Source: Leptodactylus fallax
Taxonomy: Eukaryota > Chordata > Amphibia > Anura > Leptodactylidae
Assembly: GCA_947044405.1 (NCBI GenBank)
Contig: CAMRHE010000021.1
Location: 5,440,501 to 5,504,500, forward strand
DNA: 64,000 bases
Direction of reading: 5' to 3'
The first letter of the stretch is position 1, and every line of letters starts with the position of its first letter. Shown piece by piece: positions 25,316 through 38,689 of the stretch. The translations under genes were made by a program, and so were the position numbers. The notes below the pieces were generated by a model. It was not told the origin of the DNA. It saw only the letters and a list, made by a program, of their open reading frames with translations, and made no database searches.

Positions 25316-25541
25316 AAGGCTGAGGCCCCACGTTGTGGAAATGCAGCTTTATTTGTTGCAGATTTTGCTGCATTATTTTTTTTAGCCAAAGTGAGGATAA
25401 GATTGAGCAGAAGGTAGAAGTATAAGAACTTCCTATATATTTCCCATTCCTTTTGTAGCCATTCTTGGCTTCGGCTGAAAAAAATGCAGCAAAATTTGCA
25501 ACAAAAAAAAGTTGCTTATCTACAACATGGAGCCTTAGCCT
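25316..25541. repeat. Fold-back MITE, GGCTGAGGCCCCAC family
   Basis: Left arm AAAGGCTGAGGCCCCACGTT; right arm ACAACATGGAGCCTTAGCCT; inner arms TTGTTGCAGATTTTGCTGC and GCAAAATTTGCAACAAAAA. About 226 bp. It abuts element E. Confidence 0.85.
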
Positions 25542-25585
25542 AAGGCTGGGGCCCCACGTGGCGTAAACGCTGTGACAAACACCTT
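25541..25585. repeat. Partial left arm of another fold-back repeat
   Basis: AAGGCTGGGGCCCCACGTG begins directly at the edge of the preceding copy and continues GCGTAAACGC, like the longer variant at 28743-29001. The right arm is not found. Confidence 0.6.
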
Positions 25586-28342
25586 AAGTCATACCCTTTA
25601 AATTATATGACTATTGTTGCTGTCTATATTATAGTATATACTAACTGAATAACATGCCGTATTTGAGAACAGACAATGAGCAGCAACTGTTTGATACCAT
25701 CATAACAATGGACCAGAAGCTTTAAAAATTGTTTCCAGCACATAGCTGAATACACAGAAAGAGTTTTATTGTAAAAAAAATATTTGTGTCTACTGCAGAC
25801 GGACGGACAGACAAGCAGGTAGATAAATATTCTAATTATTACAGTACAGTCTGGACCACAGTACACAGACTCCTAGAATGAGATATAATTGTAATTATTG
25901 CTGGACAGGCTATAATTTATGTATTGCACAGTGAGCTTTTGCATAGGGATCCTTCTGGACTGATCCTTGTACCCAGGCAGGGGCTATTATTTTAACTCCT
26001 GTCTAAATCTTGTGTTTGTAAAACCACAAAAAAAAACCCTGAAAATACTAATTAGTTCCCCAGGGGTTAAAATGCTAACTTCTTGCTGCTCCCTTCTCAT
26101 ATGCATCTCTGCTAGGCTGCAACTCATCCCAAGAGTTACTTAACTTGCCATCTTTCACAATGAACTTAATCCAAGTGTGTCTTCCTAATCTAATGTCACA
26201 TTTTGACATTATCCATAACAAACCTGGGGTCTGCGGCCTCACATTTTGCCACTGGGCTTTGAAGTTTATAATTACACCCTTGGGCCCATTCTTCCGCTTC
26301 ACATTTGTGCAAGATCACTATATTCCAGTGTTGTGGTCATACTGGCTAAAGAAATTTCACTGGTGATACAATTTCAGAGCATGTTTGCATATCAATCTTT
26401 GCATAGACATCATCACTTTTTGTATATTTTATTGTGCATGTGCTGGAACGATTAAAAAAAACGCACACAACATCCAGGGAACACCGCAAACATAAAAACA
26501 GACAACACCTCAAGGATTGTTGGTAACATTTATTTATTCAGTGTCAAAGCAACATGTAAATAAAATAAAAGCATTAATATTATTACTTACCTATAAAGTA
26601 TACATATATTCTATACTACTGATAATGGTATGCACTAATGGCAGTCCCTGTCCACTCTGGGGTCTCAAACATAAACTGGGCCCAAAGCCTCAGGCACACA
26701 ACCATATTATGGACTTTATTGGACCCCCATGTATCTCTTATGTACTGTGGAGGTATGAAAATAATAAATGTGACATTTTCTATTGGACACTGTATAACAG
26801 AGCTATTCTCCCAGGGGTTCATTGCTTTTAGAGGAAAACATCTCTAACATACTGTGAAAATGAGTCATACAGAGTATCAACAGCTCTGTAGAAGGAGCCA
26901 CAGGGACTCGATGTGCATGTGATGGTTCTGCTACGTGTGTACGGCCTTTACATGTTGTTGTATTATGTTAGAAATTGACAGAACCCAGAGTAAACCCATG
27001 TGAACATACAAATGCCCTGGACTCTACAGCTAACCACTAATAATTGAGGGGGATTACACTAGTAATTGAGGGGGAAATGTATATCACATCTTGTTCGCTC
27101 TCTCTATAGATATAGCCATATGTACAGCCACCTTGAGTAAAACATCTTGGTGCTCACTAGTTCTTTTGGCGTTAGATAGCTGGACATCATCCCAGTATTT
27201 TCTAGAGGAGACAAAAGACAGATACACAGAATGAAACCACTAGAATTCCTCCTCCTTATGTGTAATTGACATATTTGCATGCAGGCTAAAATAACACATC
27301 CTCACAGCTCACTACTGTACACAGTGTAGTAATGAATTTTGGCAAGACATTTTGTTTTCATAGACATTGTTTTTGGAGCAAGTTTCTTGAATCAGGGGAA
27401 TCTCCTGGGATATCATTTTTAGTATTTCGGTTCATTGCTAACCAACCATTAAAGATGATAATCTGAGACCACAGTGTTGCTCTGCCTGGTCTGAGCCTGT
27501 GGAAATTTTTTGGGACATGACTTGAGGCTACTTTTTTGCCTTAATTTTGGGTTTCATGTGGAATGATATTTAAGAGACTAGGGTTTATACATTTTGGAAA
27601 AATATGACCAATATAATAAATGGTTTGATGCCAGATCAACTTAAAGCCAAAAAAAAACATTCCTGGTTACTGATATGATGACGAATACATTTTGTCTTTT
27701 TCTGCTAGAAGTAGATGACAACGACTATCATGGAACATAACAACCTGCACTATCACTGTTAGCTGCACTGGAAGCCAAAACTTTTTAGATTTCACTTTCT
27801 ATGGGTAAAGATGACAGTTGCAAACAAAGGTATATCTATAGAAGAGTTTATCTGGGTTTTTGGTACAACCATAGCTAAAGCTGCCAAACTAAATGAACAT
27901 CAGCCCAACCCATTGATTTTAGCTGAACATGTGCATGGGGGTAACCTTCCCCTAGTAGTAGTTGTTAGGGCAAAGAAGGATCAGGCATGCTTGATTTCAA
28001 TATGCCCAATCCTTTCTCATGGAAGATAAGCTGCTGACAGAAGTATCTGGCAACAATTTATGTTCCTGTCTCATTGAAAATCAGTCTTCTAAGGTGTCTA
28101 GAGGTCCAAAAGATACATATCCCAAATTTTTGTTGTTAACAATCATTGTTATTACTGTAGCACACATTGGTGTTATTGTCTCTGGAATAGCACAGTGCTT
28201 ATTTGGTATAATACCTCACCATCGGTGTTCAGTTCAAAACCTATCATGCTAAGGTTTGGTGCATTTCCTTCTGGTTTTACCATACGCTTCTCTATAAGGC
28301 TTAAAAACACATGTAAAAATTATATGAATAAAAAAAGCCTTC
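25586..28342. other. Non-coding stretch
   Basis: Short open frames (for example 26517-26831 + and 27811-28252 +) show no domain, splice signals or codon bias. I see no gene or defined repeat. Confidence 0.4.
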
Positions 28343-28525
28343 TAAGGCTGAGGCCCCACGTTGCGGAAACGCAGCTTATTTTGTTGCAGATTTTGCTGAG
28401 GTTTTTTGAGTTAAAGCCAAGAATGACTACAAAAGAAATGGCGAATATATAGGAAGCTCTTCTGCTCAATTCACTCAGCACTCCAAAAAAATGCAGCAAA
28501 ATCTGCAACAAAGCTGCGTTTCCTA
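28343..28525. repeat. Fold-back MITE, array copy 1
   Basis: Left arm TAAGGCTGAGGCCCCACGTT and inner TTGTTGCAGATTTTGCTG; right inner arm GCAGCAAAATCTGCAACA. The far right arm is shortened to GCTGCGTTTCCTAAGGCT, where the next copy begins. Confidence 0.8.
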
Positions 28526-28745
28526 AGGCTAAGGCCCCACATTGCGGAAAAGTTATTTTTTTGTTGCATAATTTGTTGTGGTTGGTTGAGCCAAAGCCAG
28601 GAGTGGATTGAGCAGAAGGGAAACATATAAATGATTCCTTTATATTTTGTATTCCTTTTGTAGCCATTCCTGGGTTTGCCTCAAAAATCACTGCAAAATC
28701 TGCAACATAAAAGCAGCTTTTCTGCAATGTGGAGCCTCAGCCTGA
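28523..28745. repeat. Fold-back MITE, array copy 2
   Basis: Left arm AAGGCTAAGGCCCCACATTG; right arm CAATGTGGAGCCTCAGCCT. It is complete and shares edges with copies 1 and 3. Confidence 0.85.
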
Positions 28746-29001
28746 GGCTGGGGCCCCACATTGCGAAAATGTCGTGATTTGGCAGTACCTGCAAAGTGGA
28801 TCGCATTAAGCAGAATCCCATCCACACATTGCATAAAAATATCTGCAGCGGAAATGCTGCGATTTCAAAAACTGTTGCGTTTTTGTAAATTGCAGTATGT
28901 CAATTATACCTACAGAAATGCTGGTGTTTTCCGTATAGGTACAATATGGTCTTTTCCGCTGCGCTTTTTGGCTGCATCTCGATACGTGGGGCCTTAGCCT
29001 A
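28743..29001. repeat. Fold-back MITE, array copy 3 (longer variant)
   Basis: Left arm GAGGCTGGGGCCCCACATTG; right arm GATACGTGGGGCCTTAGCCT. The interior differs from copies 1 and 2 and carries words such as TGCAGCGGAAATGC and TTCCGCTGCGC that pair with each other. Confidence 0.8.
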
Positions 29002-29076
29002 AAAACACCTTCACGAAATGTCATGCCATTGTTACAAGACAAAAAAAGCCACATACAAGTATGTGTAAAGGAAGCC

Positions 29077-29265
29077 TAAGGCCTTATTCACATGAGCATA
29101 AAAAAAAAGACTGTCTATGGGACTATTCACATGTCTGTTTTTTGATGGACTTCAATAAATAGGCTGTTTCTAGGTCAAGTCTTTCAGAGATCCATGAAAT
29201 AGTCTGCCTCACGAATGCAAAATAGTCATGAAAAAAACATCCACTGTTGTGTGAGTAAGGTCTAA
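29077..29265. repeat. Fold-back repeat, AAGGCCTTATTCACATG ends
   Basis: The left end TAAGGCCTTATTCACATGAG and right end TGTGTGAGTAAGGTCTAAG are inverse with several differences. Span about 189 bp. A partial relative is at about 83. Confidence 0.65.
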
Positions 29266-32200
29266 GAGTTTTTGCATGGACATATTTGAAACATCACCAA
29301 TACACACAACAGAATTAAAGTAATCTTGGATACAGAGTGATATCAAATACAGAAGGAATCAAAATATTTTCCTATAAGAATCTATTAGCTATTAGGTACG
29401 TTGCCCATTTATTACCAGATAAGGCTGCTAAACCCATGTGCCGAGCAGTCACTCCAGTCAGTGTTCTTTGACAACACACACGTATATAGGTGGAATTTGG
29501 CAGGTCCCAAGGCACATGTAAAAAGTGGATGAATATTTATCAGTAAGAAGGGATTGGTGATAATTATCCTCCTACATTTTCAGCCAGATCTGAGATCTGA
29601 ATATTCGTTGGCACCTATTAATTGGTATAATTAGGGATTTCATTTCCATACACATTGCAGTAGTTTAAGCTTATGGCTGCATGGGGAAAAGGAAATGACA
29701 ATGGCTCTGAGCTACATAAAGTGGCGCTCAGGGCAGTTGTCATGTTTTTATACCCCCAAACTTGACTGAGACACATGCTGCAGATAAGCTGCATTCCCAC
29801 TGGTGTTCTACATATCCATTCCACTGTCCTCCATCCTTGTAACAAAGAAAATAATGGGAACAGATCACAGTACACAGAAAAAAAGAGAAATATTACTAAA
29901 TGAAAAGAAAGAAATTTGAAAAGAGATCTCTTGAATAATAGGATAAACATCCTTACTTGAGAATATGGCTTGGGTATGATGCCCTAGCAAAACTGATCCA
30001 GTGCCAACCAAGCAGAGAGAACAAGTGAGCATGACTAACATGACTTCTTTGAAACCTTATGGAGTTATGACTGCAGAAAAGCCACTGTAGCCCCTTGTGC
30101 TCTGCTACAAAGTCTCAAATGAGGGGGGGACAGAGGGGGTTCAAATGTAGTAAGCAACTGCACATCTAATTTTCCGCTGTGAGGCTACAGGATGTCCTAA
30201 AATATGAATCCATAAAGTTTAATGCATGCATTTTCCTTTACATCACTATACGATGAGCTAAGTCTTTACAACAAAAGGCTCAGAAAAATTGCTGGGCAGC
30301 ATTTACAGCTACAGTGAGGTGACAATGTGAACAGGGGTTATTCAACATAACACTGTGTCCATCTACAAGCTAGAACACTACCAGGTCTAAATAGCAAAGT
30401 CTCAGAGGCTGGGACTAAGTCTCAGAATAGCAACCAATTACAAATTAATAGTACAATGCAAAGTGCATTAAATGATTATTCAGATTTTGTTCTTATAAAA
30501 TACAGCACTTTTAATAATGGCAGCAATTAAAACATGATTATTGGTTGCAGTAGTTGTCATTGTCAACATATTCTATTACTACTCCTGCTTAACAATAATT
30601 TAACATAGAGTTTGACATAGAGTTTAACATAATCTGGGAACAAATATATATATTTGCAAGCACTATAATAAATACATCTTAGAGTCAGGATCACTATTTG
30701 GCCCCCACATTTATCATACAATGCAATGTGCACCTAAACACATAGTCTATTATGGAAACTGTTACTGTAGCCTTAACCAATATATACTCTATGGAGATGA
30801 CAATTATAAATAATTCATATTCTGGTTCCACCTTATCAAATACAGTCATTTTTCACCCCAAGAGGAAAACTGATAAATTTGTCTTCGTGGTTGCGGATAT
30901 TCATGTTTATATTATTATTGATATCATACACCAGTGTTATGAGGTAGTTGATATAGATCCATGATGCAATGTATTAATTCTTTATAAAAAGACAGTACAG
31001 AGAAATCATAGAGATAATACACGGTTTATTTTATTTTCCTAGTAGAACAAAAGGTTACTTTACCATAAATAAGGCAATTTGGCATTTTAGTTAAAAACAG
31101 AATGTACAAAAAACAATGCAGGACAAATCACTGCTTTCATTTGGTTACTTGCAGTGTGAAAAAGACTAATACATTGTCCATGTTTTTATAATGGCCCTTC
31201 CATGGTCAGCCAGACCAAAAACAATTAGACCAATATAATCTGGCCTTTAATGTAACATACATATAAAATAATATATAGTGTTATACAGCAGTGTTAGAAA
31301 CCATAGGTAATAGAAGGTAAAGGCTAGGACTCTATGGCAACACAAATGAGTGGTTAAAACAACCTCAATATTTTCCTATGAGATATAAGTCAACTTTTGA
31401 AAATTGCAAAAATGGTAACAGCATGGGAATTTTTCACATTGACTTCTCTCCCTGTAAGGCAACTTTTAGGTGGCAAATGAGTTAGGAATAACTATGCCAT
31501 TTTATTGCCACTTGTGGACGACCCTTTGATGCCATGCCTACTAGCTTTTGCCTTTTTTTGCATAGCAGACAACACAAAAAATAAAAAATGTAATAATGGC
31601 AGCCATTGAAAAAACATAATCATTAGTAGTTGTCATAGTCATTTTGTTGCTTGTTTTACAGCTTCTGTTTAAGAGGCGCTCCACTGCAACCTCTCACCAG
31701 ATTGACTAGCACAGTCTGCCCTTACTTTATGTATATTGCACACATTCACCTGCAGTTCGGCATCCTGTTTGCTTCTGATCATATTGAGATTTACATTTAC
31801 ATTTTTCTGTGCCCTGCTATCAATCTGATAATGCCTCAGCACAGCATCACATAAGCAACAAGAGACAGGAATAACTCAGAATGCTGCAAAACAGTGTAGT
31901 TGTCCTTCTCTCTATATACTCCTAAGCCTCCATAGTAATAAATATACAGTTAGAGAGGCTGCACTGTCATCTTCGTTATAACTGTGTGAGAAGAGCCTGT
32001 CTAGTCATCAGCACTACCTAGTCATAGGAGTCTGCACTTGCAGTCCATGCACTTGCATGATAAAGGAAACCTGGTGCCTATGATAGTGACGTCTGGAGAG
32101 AACAGAAAGATAAGTCATTCTAAGGGGGTCACCATGACTGACAATATAAATAATTCAACTAGCTGAATTATTTATATTGGATTAATAGATATATCATACA

Positions 32201-33159
32201 ATTTATAGAAGTACTTCCTTAAGTATTATTTTATCGCAGCTAGATATTCTACAATGTTAAAAGCACAATATTTTCATATCAATGGTTGTCCCCATGGGTA
32301 TATGCAGCACTCAGGTCCTGTATGTGAGCCCAACATCTATAGAGACTTTGTATGTTCTCCTGTGTTTATGTGTGTTTCTTTTAGCTATTCTGGTTTTCTT
32401 TTACATTACTTACTGATAGCTTTATTGGTTGCCTATGAATCTGGCCCTAGTGAGTACTGTAGTTAGTGAGCTCCACTGTGACTTGTGTAAGTAATGTATA
32501 ATTGTATATATTTGTACAACGCTCTGGAATATAGCAGTACTATATACTGAAAATAAATTGGTACAAAGAGCAAACATGCATTTTGATTCCTGTGCCAACT
32601 GCACCGTACCCACCGCTTTGGGCACCATGACACATAAGCAGTGTATAGATTAAAGCATAACCACAAAACCCCTGCAAGCATCTGTACATTTGGCTTTCCT
32701 GTGTAGCCTGTTTTTTGGTGATGAAGGAGAAATTAGGTGTGTTCTGTCACCACTGCCAGCACATGCATCACTTTACCAAGCTGTGTGTTATACATCAGAC
32801 ACACACAGAACAGGGAAGCCAAGGTGCTTGAGGGTGACAGGTATTGTGAGTTTGTGAAAGTGAGAGCCTGGAGGGGGCATGGAAGATGAGCATCATATCA
32901 CCCTGAACTCCAGGCTGTCATGTGCTGCTTGGCAGGTAAACAAACGAGGAGGAATTCCTGGTGTCTGAGCATGTGGGCCGAGGATACAGAGGCTTTCACA
33001 TAGCATCATTTAGAGGAGAAAGACCCTTACATAGACAAAGACTCCAGGAGCACATCTATTCTCTGCAGTAAAGTAGCCCAGGCTTACTCAGCCAGCATTT
33101 CCATTTATTATATTTCAGCACACACAACATGATTCCGTCTTTATTTCTATTTTTTTTTA
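29266..33159. other. Non-coding stretch, few recognisable repeats
   Basis: No gene is supported. About 32700-33110 is less AT-rich and not repetitive and could hold a regulatory element, but nothing in it decides the matter. A hairpin lies at 32142-32179. Confidence 0.4.
32142..32179. repeat. Perfect 16-bp hairpin
   Basis: CAATATAAATAATTCA (32142-32157) pairs perfectly with 32164-32179 across a 6-base loop. The stem is AT-rich and the hairpin occurs once in the window. Confidence 0.6.
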
Positions 33160-33960
33160 CATTTCACAGTAAGATCAATTATATGATTATCATTACCTTT
33201 ATTACTAATTTTTATTATCATGATCATTACTACTGAATAATATTAAATATTATTTCTGTCAGTATTATCATGTAATAATGTAATATCACTGGTAATATTA
33301 TTACTATAAGTATTACTCTATACAGTATCTCAATAATGTTATTAGTATCAATGGCAATGTTATTCTTACTACAGTAGTTGTGTTACTGTCAGTATTTAAG
33401 GAGTTGTAATGGTATTACTGCTGTTAGTATTAGTAGTAATAGTATTACTACCAGAATTATCAGCATCATTATAATGGGGTGTTGTCATGTTATTAGTATT
33501 AATAGAACTATTAATAGAAGTTTACTATTAGCAATATTATCATCATCATTCTCATTATTAGTATTTCTGCAAGTATTATTATTAGTAGTATTACTGCAAG
33601 CATTATTATTAGTAGCAGTAGTATTATAGTACATCATCATATATATTTTTAGTATTTATTATTAGTAGTAGTATTACTGTTTGTAATAATATTATTATAA
33701 TTAGTATGTATTATTGGCAGTATTATTTTCATCACCCTTAAATTAGTATTACTGACAGTATTATTTTTACTAGTATTATATCAGTCACTATTATAGTTAT
33801 TATTATTAGTATATCTGGCATTATTATTATTAGCAGTAGTTTAACTGCCTGTATCATTATTTTTAGTATTTATTACTTGATGTATAATTATTATTATCAT
33901 CTTTATAGGTATTATTGCCAATACCTGATTGATCTGATTATTATTTCTATTCAATCGCAT
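33160..33960. repeat. Degenerate ATT/AGT trinucleotide low-complexity block
   Basis: About 800 bp made almost wholly of imperfect TAT, TTA, TAG and TAC triplets (for example TATTATTAGTAGTATTACTG), nearly free of CpG. The open frame 33378-33629 is a by-product. It is consistent with an old expanded (ATT)n tract. Confidence 0.75.
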
Positions 33961-34063
33961 AATAGTATTTACAAAGAATATGTTTTTTTGTTGATAGTCA
34001 TTTCAATAATATCTAAACATTTTTCTGAATATATGCCTTGACACTTCTACATTCTTTTTACAG

Positions 34064-34172
34064 CTGCCCAACTAAATATTACATCGTTGTCCAGTAGCAA
34101 GCAAAGGGTTAAGCGCATGCAATCAACAGAGGTGGCGAGCCGAAAACGCTGTTTACTACGTGGTGGGCGCTG
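34064..34172 (+). other. Exon-like 109-bp segment, function unknown
   Basis: A pyrimidine tract and acceptor (ATTCTTTTTACAG, ending 34063) precede it and a donor GTGAGT (34173-34178) follows. Only the frame starting at 34066 stays open throughout, reading through RVKRMQSTEVASRKRCL. It contains several CpG in an otherwise CpG-poor region (GCGCATGC, GGCGAGCCG, ACGTGGTGGGCGC). This could be a coding exon, a non-coding RNA exon or a conserved non-coding element. I do not recognise the peptide, and chance splice motifs are common. Confidence 0.25.
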
Positions 34173-34179
34173 GTGAGTA

Positions 34180-35150
34180 CTAGAGTGTGCAATTTGACAA
34201 GGTAGTAATGTGGCTGTGTGATGTGTATATGACATAATGCAGATTACACTGGCCAGGCTGATGGATAATGCTATTTTGCATGAGGCCTGCTTTTCCTTTG
34301 GGCTTGTTTTGTTTTTTAATATTTTTTTTATTTTATATGTTCATTCTTCCCATCTGTTTTACACACATTTTTGGTATATTTTTAATTTCTACAGCCTTCA
34401 GGTCTTTCAGTTTTGTGAATGGGCACTCCCCGGGTATGGTGGAAATTTCAAAAAAAGTTGTACATACTAAGGATATCATGCCAAACCTGAAAATCCTGAC
34501 TCTTGGTTGCTCTCCAGAAAATTATTTCCTTTGGCGCTGTTAATCTTGACATTAGATATAGTAACTACTACGTACACCTCAGATCCACACCTGCCAGTAT
34601 GTATAAATGGTGACATGAGCCAGGCTTACAGTACTGCTGTCAGAACGTATAGGATTCGTGATCATAAGATCCCTTAGTATAAAGCTGCATACAGATCCAT
34701 GATTAATATTTTTATTTTGCACTTCTTTAAATGCAGAACTAAACAGAAATGAATTCACATAGGGAGTTCATGCGGCATTTGGCTGGTTTTATTTTGCATC
34801 AGAAATAACACAGCATCCAGATGTTACATGTAAAACTATGGGGAATTAGGAATTCTCATTCACAAAATGAATCTTTTTTTTTTCAGCCATATTTTAACAA
34901 AACCAACTATGGTTTTGCTTAAAAACTTGCATGTTTTGTCTTTTTTTTGGTGGTGGGGAGGATATTGCAATAGTTGCTGCATTTCATATGCAGACTCATC
35001 TCCTATGTGCCAAACATTGTAACGCCTTTTCATTTGAACAGGTCTATGTTAAAATAAGCCGAAAATTCTGGATACATACATAAAAAAAAATCACATGCAG
35101 GGCAGATGCATACCACCTCCTTATTTTCTGCAGGTGCTGCTAATGGCATT
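34180..35150. other. Non-coding stretch
   Basis: AT-rich, with no supported feature. Confidence 0.4.
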
Positions 35151-35158
35151 CACACATG

Positions 35159-35222
35159 TGTGTATATATATATATCTATATATCTATATATATATAGATA
35201 TATATATATCTATATATATATT
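35159..35222. repeat. (TA)n with TATC/GATA interruptions, near-palindromic
   Basis: TATATATCTATATATC and TAGATATATATATC words form an almost self-complementary 64-bp tract. Confidence 0.85.
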
Positions 35223-35990
35223 TGGGTTCTCAGAACTCGAGATAGGTGACATTTTCCTGGACTGGCCTGTAATATTTTGTCAACATTTGTCTTGAAATGG
35301 CTAATAACAGGGGAAAATGCATGAAATTCCCTGTATTGCAAACTTAGACAAGATAGACTATAGGTTTTGTGCCCTTTTAAAAAACAGACATCCTATATAG
35401 GAATGAAAGGTATCACCAAGACATAAGGTATGCTCTGCTTCCCTGCTTTTGCAAAATCCCCCATGAATTCAGAGGCAGCATCAGACTCACATATGTTTTC
35501 TCCTACCAGAAAATGGCTGCCAGCACAGTGAGTGACAACAGGCACATTTAATCACAATACCTTTACCAGTGTTCAAGTGTTCTGACCCAATAGAACAGCA
35601 AAGCTAATTTTCTGAAAACACGACCAAAAAAAAAAAAAAAAGTCATTTGACCAGCGCTATCACAGACATAACTCCTACATTCCAATAAGCACAACCCAAC
35701 ATCCAACACTATTTATTTTCTATAATCTGAATAATGCATAAAGCTGCTCTGGAAATCTCACCAGCAAAAAAGGAACATGTTGGAATACGGGGCAATTTAA
35801 ATCACCGTCTATTTATTTCACTCTGTGGCGTGAGAGGCTTTTAGGAATAACCAGTGTAATTGTGCCATTAAAATTCTTGTTTGAGTGTGTATATGCCTTT
35901 GTGTGTGTGTGTGTAAGTGTGTGCAGTGATACATTTTCTGCTGCAGTTTTTTTATTGTAGTTTTTTTTTTTATTAAATGTTACAGTATGT

Positions 35991-35997
<7 letters not shown>
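35223..35997. other. Non-coding stretch
   Basis: Contains a poly-A run near 35625-35641 and a (TG)n run near 35899-35913. No other feature. Confidence 0.4.
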
Positions 35998-36037
<40 letters not shown>

Positions 36038-36057
36038 CACACACACACATATATTGT
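35998..36057. repeat. (TA)n(CA)n microsatellite
   Basis: About 17 TA units followed by CATACACACACACAC. Confidence 0.9.
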
Positions 36058-36059
36058 AA

Positions 36060-36709
36060 TGATGTTCTCTATACATGCTCAGGCTATTTTTTAATAACCT
36101 ACAGGTGTGTGCTTATAATGAAGAGGTTTATGGCCTGGGTATGTTAGTGCATATTTTTTTTCAACACAGCTGCAGTTTTTTTTTTTTTTTTTAAGGCCTT
36201 ACTTCCGTAACATATTTATGAGTGTGGAAACTGTTGAACCCTCTGTATAGCTTACTGCCAACATATTTGATGAAAGATATGTATGAAATTTAGCATAGAC
36301 TAATATAAATAGATCTGAAGGTATATTTATAATTACTATAGCATTTATGCTGGTCCTTTTATATATCAGTTTTTTTAATAGCCAGAAACCACTTGAAAAA
36401 TGTATAATGATATATATGAGTAATAGATAGAGAGATAGATAGATACGCATTAGTACACTGGAAATACCTACCACAACCACAATAATCACGCAGAGAATTA
36501 TACAGTGGGCTGTTTACAGATGTGATCATTTTAGTGGGCATTTGCTATGTACCCTTGGTGTTGCCTCCGGCTGTTCATGTCTAGCTTATCTTATTTTCGA
36601 TAGCCACAGTGGCAACAATAAGACATATATTGAACAGATGAGTATAGATTGTGATTAATTATCATATCCAAGAATTTAATATTAAAATATGTTCATACTT
36701 TCAAATTAA

Positions 36710-36711
<2 letters not shown>
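36060..36711. other. Non-coding stretch
   Basis: T-rich runs and a short GATA-like run at 36424-36446. Nothing else seen. Confidence 0.4.
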
Positions 36712-36757
<46 letters not shown>

Positions 36758-36775
36758 CATACATTACATACATAC
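36712..36775. repeat. (TA)n microsatellite with TACA tail
   Basis: About 20 TA units, then ATATATACATACATTACATAC. Confidence 0.9.
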
Positions 36776-36952
36776 CGTATATTAAAATCTTGTAGAACAG
36801 AGTATTGAGACTGGATTAGTATGTTAGCTTTTTCTTTCCAGCTGTCTTCCTGGCGCTTCACTAGCCATAGAAGTACATTTATCTATTTTCCTAAAACAGT
36901 CTAGTAATCCAGAATATTTGAAACTGTGGCACCACATTAGGTCCCATTAATG

Positions 36953-37001
<49 letters not shown>
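36953..37001. repeat. (GATA)n microsatellite
   Basis: About twelve nearly perfect units. Confidence 0.95.
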
Positions 37002-38209
37002 GTTCCTAATTTGTATTTATAATATAGCATATAATAAATTTTACATTTAGAAAAGCATATAGTAAAGGCATACACTGATCTCACAAGCGAGAACACGAGT
37101 CAGTATAAGAAATAGCTTGCATCTCCCAAATATTAATTTCAAGTGAGAGCACAGCTGGCACCATAGACAGTATTGGGTGACATACATCTGGACATAAGGC
37201 CAAAGGAAGATGTTGTATTGCAATCTCCAAAGCAGACGCACACATACAAGAAATATAGAGTAAGGCTACAAAGGATTATCAGACATAGGGTATGCTCCAT
37301 CGTCAATGAAACCTAAAAGTACAAAAGGCCACCAATGCAATGCAACAGCAATGACCATGGTGACCATTAACTCAATGAAGCAGATCATTCCTTTACTACA
37401 TATTGAAGGTGTGGACTATACCTTATATTCTCAGTGTTGTACACAATTGACTGGTTTCCACTGAGCTACCTATAGCAGCCCACCACAAACACCTCTAATG
37501 GTGAAGCTACTGCACAATCTGTGTACTGCACCACAGGTTAGATACTCTTGTGAAGTCTTAGGGATGGAGATGGCATAGCAGTATTTGCTTGGACTACCTA
37601 ATTATTCCTAGATTTTGGCCAATTTTCTGAGGGAAGAGACCTTGGTGCAGTAGCAATTGATTTACTAATAGTGAAAATATGAAGTAATTTCTCTCACGGT
37701 ATTTTTTTTTTTTCATTTATATTTATATTTTGCTTTTTTTAACTTCTTTGCCCAGGAAATATTTTTTCATAACAAAACCAATGTGTTTTTTTTTTTTTTA
37801 TAAAAATAAAATATATCTATGCACTTCTATTATCTGCTATAATAAGGGCAAATAACAGAACTGAAGGCCAAAATCAGCTGCATATTATAAACTGTCCCAC
37901 TTCTAATACTAGTAATAATAATATTTTATACTGTCAGGGTATTTAGTAAGTAGAGAAGTCCCACACTGCTGTATTAATCTATGAATGTGTCATGATAGGA
38001 CTGGGCCTGTGTTAAAGAGCAGAGGTCAAGCAGTGTGTGCAGCAGGGCCATCTTATTATGCTATATACATAGGAGATAATGATACTAGATGCACCACCTG
38101 GACTGTCTGTCCGCAATGGCGCAGCCTTATATCACATAACAGGGCTGAAAACTACCATACTATGGAACTCACCAGATAAATATTCTTATTTAATATTTTT
38201 CAAAAATAA

Positions 38210-38213
<4 letters not shown>
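37002..38213. other. Non-coding stretch
   Basis: No gene or defined repeat. Poly-T runs at about 37710 and 37785. Confidence 0.4.
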
Positions 38214-38246
<33 letters not shown>

Positions 38247-38250
38247 TGTA
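38214..38250. repeat. (TA)n microsatellite
   Basis: About 15 TA units. Confidence 0.9.
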
Positions 38251-38401
38251 TATAATTATATATAGATTATATATGTTAGATTATTAATCTGCATATTATA
38301 TGTCAAAGATATATATATTTTTCCATTTTCATACGGTGTGTAGAACTGACTCTACAGAATAGATGTATATATACACAAAAAAATGATTAATGTTGCCAGA
38401 A

Positions 38402-38468
38402 GTGGGATAAATAGATAGATAAAAAGATAGATAGACGGATAAATACAAACAGATTGACAGATAGATAT
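38402..38468. repeat. Degenerate (GATA)n
   Basis: Interrupted GATA/GACA/AATA units. Confidence 0.75.
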
Positions 38469-38640
38469 ATTACTCATTGAACCTCACTTCTATGTATACA
38501 CTTTATCTTCATCTATATAATATTTATCGTTAACACATCATATATGTTTGCACTTATGTATGCCTATAAAGACATATTTTGTGTAGTTGTATGTGTTAGA
38601 ACAATTCTTTTCTTATTGTAGAGTAACCTAATTGTTATAT

Positions 38641-38676
38641 TGGTAGATAGATAGATAGATAAATAGATAGATAGAT
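38641..38676. repeat. (GATA)n microsatellite
   Basis: About eight units with one AATA interruption. Confidence 0.9.
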
Positions 38677-38689
38677 ACTGTACATGTAG

